In this document: positions 1 through 5,172 of the stretch, piece by piece
Position numbering within the stretch: position 1 is the stretch's first letter
Layout: each line of letters begins with the position of its first letter
From: Opitutales bacterium
GTDB lineage: Bacteria > Verrucomicrobiota > Verrucomicrobiia > Opitutales > Intestinicryptomonadaceae
Assembly: GCA_017633865.1 (NCBI GenBank)
Contig: JAGBOM010000135.1
Coordinates: forward strand, 1 to 5,775
DNA length: 5,775 bases
Direction of reading: 5' to 3'
Made by a program: the position numbers and the translations under genes
The notes under the pieces: generated by a model
Told to the model about the DNA's origin: nothing
Database searches by the model: none
The model's input: only the letters and a program-made list of their open reading frames with translations

Positions 1-1
1 A

Positions 2-3000
2 AAATATCTTAAAAAGGGCGAAAATTCCGTAGCCGTCGAGGTTTACAAATTTACAACCGGAGCGTACTTCGAGATGCAGGATATGCCGCACACCATGGGC
101 ATTATCCGCGACGTTATTTTGCTCGCCCGCCCCAAAACGTACATTAAAGACTATTACGCGCCGGCAATCTTCGAGGGCGCGGGGCTTGGCAAGGCTCAAA
201 TTCCGGTCGAGGTCGAAATCGAAAACAAGTCGGGCGCGGAGTTTTCGGGCGAGCTAAGCTGCTCTTTAATCGACAATTCAAGCGGGGAGGAGCGCGTGCT
301 TTTTGCCGAAAAATTTTCGGGAGGGGAGGGGAAAACTATAAAAATTTCCAAAAAAGTTTCCGCAAGCGGCTTTAAATTGTGGAGCCCCGACAAGCCGAAC
401 CTCTACACAATCGTTTTCGATTTGAAGGATTCCGCCGGCAACGAGCTCGAAAGCGCCGCCGCCGACTACGCCTTTAGAAAGTTCGAGATAAAGGGAAAAA
501 CCCTCTATTTAAACGGCAAGCGGTTTTTAATAAAGGGCGCGAACCGCCACGACTGGAGCCCCGACAAGGGCAAGGCGTGCGACTTTAAGTGGATGCTCCG
601 CGACGTCGAGCTTATGGCGCGCGCCAACATAAACGGCGTGCGCACCTCCCACTACCCGAATGACGACCGCTTCTATATGCTTTGTTCGCGCTACGGCATA
701 ACGGTTTTAGACGAGGCCAACCTCGAAACCCACGCCCTGCGCGACGACATTCCCGGCGACCACCCGTGGTTCACGCCCGCCTGCGTCGACCGCATGCGCA
801 ATATGGTTATTCGCGACAGAAACGTGCCGTGCGTTGTAATATGGTCGCTCGGCAACGAGAACGCCTGGAGATTCACCAAGAACCACCAGGCGATGTTCGA
901 CTTCGCCCGCTCCGCCGACCCGCAAAGGCCGATACATTCCGAAGTAGAAATGCGGGACCCTCTCACAATCAAAAACCGCCGCCTGAACAGCCCCACCGAT
1001 TTCGTGTCGGGAATGTACGGCGGGCTCCCGCGCATAAAGTGGTACCAGACCGAAATGCAAAACGAGACGCGCCCCTTTATCTTCTGCGAGTATATGCACT
1101 CTATGGGCAACTCCACGGGCAACCTGCGCGAAATTTTCGACGCCTTCCGCGCCGACGAATCGCTAAACGGCGGCTACCTTTGGGATTGGGTCGACCAGTC
1201 AGTCTACCTGCCTTGCCCCGAAAACCCCTCGGAAAAATTCCTGTCCTACGGGGCGGACTGGAAGACCGTCCCGAGCAAGGGCTCGTTCTGCCTAAACGGC
1301 ATAATTTTTGCCGACAGAACTTATTCCGGAAAATATTTGAACGTGAAAAGCGTGCACCAAAACGTCCAGTTTAAGCCGCTCGGCTCGGTTTCTGAGCTTG
1401 AAATTTCAAACGAATTTTTCGACACGAACCTGAACGAGTTCGGCCTCGTTTTGGAGCTTTCGCAAAACGGCAAAGTCTATAAAAAGACGAATCTGCCGCC
1501 CTTCAACCTCGAGCCCAAAAAGACGGGAAAACTGCGCCTCGACCTGAACCCCGCGGAAGCCCCCAAGCTCGAAACGGGCGAAAGGGGCGAATTGTTCTAC
1601 ACGCTCAAATTCGTCGCCAAGCGGGACTTGCCTTACGCCAAAAAAGGCGAGGCCGCCGCCGAATACCAGTCCAAATTTTACGACGCCCAAACGCCCTCAA
1701 AGCCCGCGGAATTCGGCGCTTTCAGAGTTTCGGAAAAGGGCGAATTTATATCCGCCTCGTTCCTAAGCCGCGGACAGCCGGTCGAGCTTAAATTCGACAA
1801 GAAAGCCGCCGCGCTTGTATCTCTAAAATACGCGGGCAAAGACATTATCTCCTCCGCCCTCGACTTCGACATCTCGCAGGCGTGGATTGAAAACCTGAAA
1901 TCCGCCATGCGCGACGCCGAGGCGTACTCGCTTGAAAATCTCGAAGCCAAAAACGCCTCCGTAAAAATCCTAAACGGCGGCAAAAAAATAGTGTGCGAAA
2001 AATATTTCGCGAACGCCGACGGCGACGGCTTTAAGTCCGCGATAACATACGAAGTTCTGAACTCCATGCTGCGGGTAGGCGCGAGCGCGCGCAAGCTGAA
2101 TTCCACGCCCGAAAATCTCGCGCTTCCGAGAGTCGGGGTGCGCATGGGAATCTCCAAAAGCCTGCGCGAGGTTTCGTACTTCGGCAGGGGGCCGATGTGC
2201 AACTATGTAGACCGCCTTGACGGCGCCCCCGTGGGGCTTTATTCCGCAAACGTCCGCGATTTCCTCGAGGAGTTCCCCAAGCTTCAAGACACGGGCAACC
2301 GCGAGGGCGTAAGATGGCTTGCGCTTTCAAATAAAAAGGGGAACTTCGGGGCGGTTTTCGCCTCTGAAAACTCCCCGCTTGCGATGTCGCTATTGCCGAA
2401 CTCGCAGGCGGAAATGAAGCGGGTCTTGCACGCCTACCAGCTGCCGAAAGATTCGGATTCGGAGCTTAGAATAGCGTGGAAGGTATCGGGCGTGGGCAAC
2501 GGCTCGCACGGGCCCGAAACTTTTGAAAAATACAAGCCGAACTTCAAGGGCGAAGTCTCTTGGCGGTTCTGGATAATCCCGTTTAACTCCAAGTTTAAGG
2601 GCGCGCATATCCCCAAAATCCTGCTGTCGGAAGCGGCCGTCTCGAATGTGAATTTGAAGGACGAATCCCTCGCGAAAAAGCCCGACGGCGTCTGGATTTC
2701 AAAGGGCGCGAAGGCGAGCTACTCGTCGATAGACGCCCGCTACAGCCCGAAGGACGACGCTTTTACGCTCGGCGGCGGAGGGGCGTTCGCCTTCCATACG
2801 CTCGACGAAAAGGAGCCCTTCGCGGTTGTCGATTTGGGCGAAGTTTATGACGTGTGCGCGGTCGAAATTTTCAACCGATCCGACAACCTCTACTCGCGCG
2901 CCTCCGCGATTTCGCTTTGGATTTCCGAAGACGGAAAATCGTGGAAAAAAGTTTGGAATAGCGGCGTCGCAAAACCGCGCTGGATTGCCGAGTTTGAAAA

Positions 3001-3103
3001 GCCGCTTCGCGCGCGAATGGTAAAAATCCGCCTCGATAAAAGCGGAATCCTCCACCTAAAGGGCGTAAAAATATACTCCCCGAAAAATTCGCAGCGCCCT
3101 TAG
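2..3103 (+). CDS. Beta-galactosidase, GH2 family (LacZ-type) with C-terminal F5/8 (discoidin-like) domain; 5' end cut off by window
   Basis: Hydrolyses terminal beta-galactosides. The frame is open from base 2, well before the first ATG at 74, and the upstream residues (YLKKGENSVAVEVYKF) match LacZ near residue 180, so the gene starts outside the window and the ATG is internal. About 180 N-terminal residues are missing; 1033 are visible. Visible order: end of the sugar-binding sandwich domain (1-44), Ig-like domain (about 45-158), TIM barrel (about 160-455), DUF4981 and small-chain domains (about 475-855), F5/8 type C domain (about 871-1033; AVVDLG 941-946, SEDGKSW 975-981). Compared with E. 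coli LacZ from memory, these residues are kept: Asp201 (codon 80), His357 (548), His391 (650), Glu416/His418 (725, 731), acid/base Glu461 in SLGNE (857), Met-Tyr502-503 (1013), nucleophile Glu537 in FCEYMHSMG (1088), Trp568 (1181), Asn604 (1295). Trp999 is replaced by His (2507). The F5/8 tail suggests glycan binding. Substrate preference is not proven; location is unknown because any signal peptide would lie outside the window. Ends in TAG. Confidence 0.95.
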   Translation, partial: KYLKKGENSVAVEVYKFTTGAYFEMQDMPHTMGIIRDVILLARPKTYIKDYYAPAIFEGAGLGKAQIPVEVEIENKSGAEFSGELSCSLIDNSSGEERVLFAEKFSGGEGKTIKISKKVSASGFKLWSPDKPNLYTIVFDLKDSAGNELESAAADYAFRKFEIKGKTLYLNGKRFLIKGANRHDWSPDKGKACDFKWMLRDVELMARANINGVRTSHYPNDDRFYMLCSRYGITVLDEANLETHALRDDIPGDHPWFTPACVDRMRNMVIRDRNVPCVVIWSLGNENAWRFTKNHQAMFDFARSADPQRPIHSEVEMRDPLTIKNRRLNSPTDFVSGMYGGLPRIKWYQTEMQNETRPFIFCEYMHSMGNSTGNLREIFDAFRADESLNGGYLWDWVDQSVYLPCPENPSEKFLSYGADWKTVPSKGSFCLNGIIFADRTYSGKYLNVKSVHQNVQFKPLGSVSELEISNEFFDTNLNEFGLVLELSQNGKVYKKTNLPPFNLEPKKTGKLRLDLNPAEAPKLETGERGELFYTLKFVAKRDLPYAKKGEAAAEYQSKFYDAQTPSKPAEFGAFRVSEKGEFISASFLSRGQPVELKFDKKAAALVSLKYAGKDIISSALDFDISQAWIENLKSAMRDAEAYSLENLEAKNASVKILNGGKKIVCEKYFANADGDGFKSAITYEVLNSMLRVGASARKLNSTPENLALPRVGVRMGISKSLREVSYFGRGPMCNYVDRLDGAPVGLYSANVRDFLEEFPKLQDTGNREGVRWLALSNKKGNFGAVFASENSPLAMSLLPNSQAEMKRVLHAYQLPKDSDSELRIAWKVSGVGNGSHGPETFEKYKPNFKGEVSWRFWIIPFNSKFKGAHIPKILLSEAAVSNVNLKDESLAKKPDGVWISKGAKASYSSIDARYSPKDDAFTLGGGGAFAFHTLDEKEPFAVVDLGEVYDVCAVEIFNRSDNLYSRASAISLWISEDGKSWKKVWNSGVAKPRWIAEFEKPLRARMVKIRLDKSGILHLKGVKIYSPKNSQRP

Positions 3104-3150
3104 CTCCCTCCGAATTTCCGCGCGATGCATTTGCGCGCAAAGCGGCGCGG
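3104..3150. other. Short convergent intergenic gap with palindromes
   Basis: Forty-seven bases separate the convergent stops of the galactosidase and DUF2156 genes. They hold GCGCG (3120-3124) complementary to CGCGC (3134-3138) around a 9-base loop, and the perfect 10-bp palindrome TTGCGCGCAA (3131-3140). No U-run follows on either strand, so this is at best a weak or factor-assisted transcription end. Confidence 0.35.
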
Positions 3151-4068
3151 CTACTTCAGCTTCAGCCTTAGCCGCCGCCTGCGGTACATCCTTAAAGGCT
3201 CGAGCGATTCTTTTGCGCGGCGCAGATTTTCAAGCCCCAAGTCCTGCTCTCGGTTCATAAAGCTTGCGCCAATGTTAATCATGGCTTGAGCCTCCCGAAG
3301 CACGAGCATTTGCGGCGCGCCCTTAATCGAGGCGTCGGACTTCTCGAAATGCACAGTGCAGATTGAGCCGTTTATGCGGCTAAAAACGGCGGCTCCGGCA
3401 ATTTCGCCCGCTTCGGCCCGCAATATCAGCCCGCAAATGCCGAGATCCTCGAAGTTTTCAAAGGCGCGGGCGAGGGCGCCGCTTTCCGCGCCAATCCCGT
3501 TAAAAATCGGGCTTTCAAGCTTGGCGGAGTTCATTCTCTCCATAAAAGACAATGCATCCGCCTTGTTTTTTGAGCAGATGTTATCGCACGAAAAATTCGG
3601 GTTGTCCGATTCGAACCTCTTTACAAGACCCCTTTTTTTGCGGAGCTTTTTGCCCTCCATTGAAAGAAGCCTTTGGTTTTCGTAAATGTAGTCGAAATCC
3701 TCGGGGCGCTCCGAAATCTCGAATTTTTCGCCGAGCTCGCCCGCGAAAGTTTCGGCGTAGTCCGGGGGCACGTCGTAAACGCCGCCGTCGGGGCAAAGAT
3801 TTTCGCCCGCGAACTTCTCCGCGATTTGCGCAAGCAGGCCGGGGGCGGGGCGCTCTCCAAGCGGAAAATGCAGGATTTTGCTTGCTCCGCTATACGCGAT
3901 AGCCGAGTTTTCGCCAAGGCTTAAAATTTGCGTTTTGTAGGAGTCCGCCCACATAAATAAATTCGCGAAATTCGCCTCGCAGCCCTCGGAAGGATTAAGG
4001 GATATAAGCCGCTCGATAAAAGGCTTGTCAGAAAGGGCGATAGGCCTAAGATTTTTAAAATCCGTCAT
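3151..4068 (-). CDS. DUF2156 family protein (phosphatidylglycerol lysyltransferase C-terminal-like, GNAT-type fold)
   Basis: A 305-residue protein, about the usual length for stand-alone DUF2156 (PF09924, LPG synthase C-terminal) proteins. Visible family landmarks: EANFANLFMW at 31-40; a basic stretch starting YIYENQRLLSMEGKKLRKKR at 127; GAAVFSRI near 225-232, followed by a beta strand; and the C-terminal signature FMNREQDLGLENLRRAKESL at 270-289, then PLRM and a very basic end (RRRRLRLKLK). The family shares the GNAT-like fold of MprF and FemX aminoacyl-transferases, which use aminoacyl-tRNA to modify lipids or peptidoglycan precursors, but most stand-alone members have no proven substrate; none is assigned here. 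No membrane segment or signal peptide is apparent, so it is probably cytosolic. The start at 4068 is chosen because the usual N-terminus (LRPIALSDKPFIERL) follows at once; the next Met is residue 39. No Shine-Dalgarno is seen, and a strong dyad lies 6 nt upstream. Ends in TAG. Confidence 0.85.
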   Translation of the reverse strand: MTDFKNLRPIALSDKPFIERLISLNPSEGCEANFANLFMWADSYKTQILSLGENSAIAYSGASKILHFPLGERPAPGLLAQIAEKFAGENLCPDGGVYDVPPDYAETFAGELGEKFEISERPEDFDYIYENQRLLSMEGKKLRKKRGLVKRFESDNPNFSCDNICSKNKADALSFMERMNSAKLESPIFNGIGAESGALARAFENFEDLGICGLILRAEAGEIAGAAVFSRINGSICTVHFEKSDASIKGAPQMLVLREAQAMINIGASFMNREQDLGLENLRRAKESLEPLRMYRRRRLRLKLK

Positions 4069-4149
4069 AAAAAGCGCGGTTTCGGAATCCGAAATCGCGA
4101 AAAAAATGAAATATTTTTTTAGAAAAGAGTCAACGAATAAAAGGGGAAA
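4069..4149. promoter_or_regulatory. Divergent promoter region between DUF2156 and GNAT genes
   Basis: An 81-bp gap between two divergent starts must carry promoters for both unless transcription enters from further away. It is A/T-rich at 4100-4140. On the minus strand TTGACT (complement of 4128-4133) resembles a -35 box, but the hexamer 17 bp on (TTCATT, complement of 4105-4110) matches the -10 consensus only 3 of 6. No convincing plus-strand -35/-10 pair was found. The assignment rests mainly on gene layout. Confidence 0.4.
4075..4099. promoter_or_regulatory. Imperfect 11-bp dyad (operator or 5'-leader hairpin)
   Basis: Bases 4075-4085 (CGCGGTTTCGG) and 4089-4099 (CCGAAATCGCG) are complementary in 10 of 11 positions around an AAT centre. 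The odd pair is G/T (4079/4095). The dyad ends 6 nt before the DUF2156 start and lies about 50 nt upstream of the GNAT start. In the DUF2156 transcript it would fold over the ribosome-loading region; as DNA it could be a repressor site shared by both genes. The sequence shows the symmetry; the role is inference. Confidence 0.5.
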
Positions 4150-4566
4150 ATGAATACGGAAATAAAAATATTAAGGCTCGATCCTTCAGAGCGGGACTAT
4201 TCCGAACAAATCTTCAGGCTCTATCTTTTCGAGGGCTGGGCGCGCGAGGGCGACGATTCCTCCAAGATAACCGCCGCCCTGAAAAACAGCCGCGCGGCCT
4301 TCGGCGCTTTCGACGGCGAAAAAATGGTGGGGTTTTTCAGGGCGCTTTCGGACGGCGTTTCTGACGCCTATTTGCTCGATTTGATTGTTGACCCGCAATA
4401 CCGCGGACGCGGCATTGCAAGCGCCCTTGTAAAAAGCGTTCTCGATTACCTCAAGGCCGAAAAAATCGAATGGATAGTCTGCGTATCGACCCCCGCGGCG
4501 GAGGGCGTGTATAAAAAATTCGGCGGGCAGATGATGGCGGGGCATGTTCCCATGCGCTTTGTTTAG
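4150..4566 (+). CDS. GNAT family N-acetyltransferase
   Basis: A 138-residue single-domain GNAT protein, near the usual family length, expected to move an acetyl group from acetyl-CoA to an amine or a protein N-terminus. Motif A is clear: LLDLIVDPQYRGRGIASALV at 75-94, with the acetyl-CoA pyrophosphate loop Q-Y-R-G-R-G at 83-88. The following helix-strand (VLDYLKAEKIEWIVCVS) leads to the motif B region, TPAAEGVYKKFG at 114-125, with the Tyr121 position typical of GNAT enzymes. The N-terminal part (1-60) forms the variable acceptor side, so the substrate cannot be named. AAGGGG at 4141-4146 just before the ATG is a usable Shine-Dalgarno, though closely spaced, and supports this start. It is read divergently from DUF2156. 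Eight bases after its TAG stop the first copy of a structured repeat begins, which probably forms its 3' UTR or terminator. No partner gene follows. Confidence 0.88.
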   Translation: MNTEIKILRLDPSERDYSEQIFRLYLFEGWAREGDDSSKITAALKNSRAAFGAFDGEKMVGFFRALSDGVSDAYLLDLIVDPQYRGRGIASALVKSVLDYLKAEKIEWIVCVSTPAAEGVYKKFGGQMMAGHVPMRFV

Positions 4567-4574
4567 GCGATTGC

Positions 4575-4749
4575 TTTTGGCGCATTTCGGCGTTGCCGCA
4601 AAAATCCCGCAATAGTCATGTGCGTAAGCACACTCCTATCGCGGGATTTTTTTGCGCCTTGAACTGCATCCAAAATCAATGCGCCTAAACGGGCACACAA
4701 CGTTTTTTTGAATTTACTCTTTTTTAAGACTATTTTTATTCGGATTTTT
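4575..4749 (+). repeat. Structured repeat, copy A (core 4575-4689 plus T-rich tail to 4749)
   Basis: This is the first of two diverged direct copies 278 bp apart. The 115-nt core aligns without gaps to 4853-4967; by hand count about 86 of 115 positions agree. Bases 4575-4586 (TTTTGGCGCATT) pair with 4678-4689 (AATGCGCCTAAA) at 11 of 12 positions, closing the whole core (P1). Inside is a long hairpin (P2, listed separately) and a conserved unpaired stretch CCTTGAACTGC (4657-4667) with AAAATC (4672-4677). A small extra stem CGGC/GCCG (4588-4591/4595-4598) occurs only in this copy. The tail carries GACTATTTTTATTCGGAT (4728-4745), nearly the same as in copy B. I do not recognise a named RNA family. 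Confidence 0.75.
4600..4651. terminator. P2 hairpin of copy A, possible bidirectional terminator after the GNAT gene
   Basis: AAAAATCCCGC (4600-4610) pairs with GCGGGATTTTT (4641-4651). Then come an A/C mismatch (4611/4640), ATAG/CTAT (4612-4615/4636-4639), a 3x3 internal loop, a 5-bp apical stem TGTGC/GCACA (4619-4623/4628-4632) and the GTAA tetraloop, a GNRA sequence on the plus strand. T7 at 4647-4653 and the A-tract on the other side give U-runs in both directions, as in bidirectional intrinsic terminators. The position just after the GNAT stop fits. The internal loop and closing stem P1 make it more elaborate than a plain terminator. Confidence 0.6.
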
Positions 4750-4752
4750 CTG

Positions 4753-4850
4753 AAGGAGCTATTAAACGAAGTTTAATGCGGCTTTTGGCAAGAGGCGCGG
4801 GACTCCGCGCCGAAGAATCACAGAGAGGAAGCGAAGCTTCCGAGGGTTAA
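4753..4850 (+). other. Spacer cassette of three perfect short hairpins between the two repeats
   Basis: Three perfect stem-loops follow one another: ATTAAAC-GAA-GTTTAAT (4761-4777), GGCGCGG-GACT-CCGCGCC (4794-4811) and GGAAGC-GAA-GCTTCC (4827-4841). The first and third share a C(GAA)G turn; the third contains GCGAAGC (4831-4837), known to form an exceptionally stable DNA mini-hairpin. AAGGAG (4753-4758) precedes the first hairpin. No counterpart follows copy B. No protein gene is supported here: the only ATG frame (4776-4850) gives 24 residues. Function is unknown; interspersed palindromic repeat or structured RNA are the likely options. Confidence 0.5.
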
Positions 4851-5021
4851 GGTTTTGGCGCATTTCTGTGTCGCCGCGAAAAAGCCGCAATAGTTACATA
4901 TAAAAATATGCGCCTATCGCGGCTTTTTCTTGCTCCTTGAACTGCGCTCAAAATCTCTGCCCCAAAACCAACGAGCTCTGGGCGGTTTTCTTTTTTTTAT
5001 TAGACTATTTTTTATTCGGAT
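4851..5021 (+). repeat. Structured repeat, copy B (core 4851-4969 plus T-rich tail to 5021)
   Basis: This is the second copy of the element at 4575. The closing stem P1 is GGTTTTGGCGCA (4851-4862) with TGCCCCAAAACC (4958-4969), 11 of 12 paired, with a C/C mismatch at a different place from copy A's T/T mismatch. It extends two pairs further outward than copy A, while copy A extends two pairs further inward. The unpaired CCTTGAACTGC (4935-4945) and AAAATC (4950-4955) are unchanged, as are the first 14 bases TTTTGGCGCATTTC. The tail GACTATTTTTTATTCGGAT (5003-5021) differs from that of copy A by one T. Copies lie in the same orientation in a convergent gap. Confidence 0.75.
4878..4929. terminator. 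P2 hairpin of copy B, possible bidirectional terminator
   Basis: GAAAAAGCCGC (4878-4888) pairs with GCGGCTTTTTC (4919-4929), followed by the same A/C mismatch (4889/4918), ATAG/CTAT (4890-4893/4914-4917), a 3x3 internal loop, the apical stem CATAT/ATATG (4897-4901/4906-4910) and an AAAA loop. The architecture is the same as in copy A although most apical pairs differ. A/T tracts on both arms would give U-runs in both directions. Terminator activity is inferred from form only. Confidence 0.55.
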
Positions 5022-5051
5022 AATCTTTAATCAAGTTATTAAAGGTATCCG
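5017..5051. other. Long AT-rich hairpin at the end of copy B
   Basis: CGGATA (5017-5022) pairs with TATCCG (5046-5051), and CTTTAAT (5025-5031) with ATTAAAG (5038-5044), around the loop CAAGTT. That gives 13 pairs with a 2x1 internal loop. The left arm uses the CGGAT that ends the conserved repeat tail, so the hairpin is fused to copy B; copy A has no equivalent. No U-run follows directly, so terminator function is not obvious. Confidence 0.5.
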
Positions 5052-5062
5052 TTCACCTAAAA

Positions 5063-5078
5063 TTTTTTTTTGGGGGGG
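5063..5078. repeat. T9G7 homopolymer tract
   Basis: Nine T (5063-5071) are followed directly by seven G (5072-5078). Such tracts are prone to slippage in replication and in sequencing. No gene reads through it and no promoter spacing is visibly set by it, so phase variation is not supported. Confidence 0.7.
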
Positions 5079-5108
5079 TCGTTTTCAAGTTGTCGAAATA
5101 TGCCCGCA

Positions 5109-5138
5109 AAAAAGCTTCGGCGAAAACCGAAGCTTTTT
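5109..5138. terminator. Bidirectional intrinsic terminator downstream of the phosphofructokinase gene
   Basis: AAAAAGCTTCGG (5109-5120) and CCGAAGCTTTTT (5127-5138) form a perfect 12-bp stem around CGAAAA. On the minus strand this lies 34 nt past the phosphofructokinase TAG and is followed by U's from the A-tract at 5108-5113. On the plus strand a long T-rich run (5134-5159) follows, so it should also stop transcripts arriving from the repeat region. Confidence 0.85.
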
Positions 5139-5172
5139 GTTTTTCTTTTTTGTTTTTTGTCGAAGCGCGGGG

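Noticed and set aside
308..345. A/T-symmetric CCGAAAAATTTTCGG and purine-rich GGGAGGGGAGGGG in the galactosidase gene
   Set aside because: It is in-frame coding sequence of the Ig-like domain. Short symmetry and G-runs like this are expected from the codon choice, with no sign of regulation.
682..1374. Long plus-strand frame inside the galactosidase gene
   Set aside because: It overlaps the catalytic domain in another frame, is very Arg/Pro-rich as expected for shifted GC-rich DNA, and shows no family motif.
4657..4667. tRNA T-arm-like GTTCAAG on the minus strand in the conserved unpaired stretch
   Set aside because: No acceptor stem, anticodon arm or CCA end could be assembled around it in either copy.
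4776..4850. 24-residue reading frame (ATG at 4776) with AAGGAG at 4753-4758 upstream
   Set aside because: The Shine-Dalgarno lies 17 nt from the ATG, the start is buried in a perfect hairpin, and the coding part is made of palindromes. The peptide has no recognisable features.
4575..4969. MITE-like transposable element with 12-bp terminal inverted repeats
   Set aside because: The closing stems could serve as terminal repeats, but no matching target-site duplication flanks either copy, and no transposase is in view. It is kept only as an alternative to a structured RNA.
4567..5172. CRISPR array or tandem repeat array
   Set aside because: There are only two diverged copies, 278 bp apart, with a non-repeated structured spacer; no short regular repeat-spacer pattern is present.
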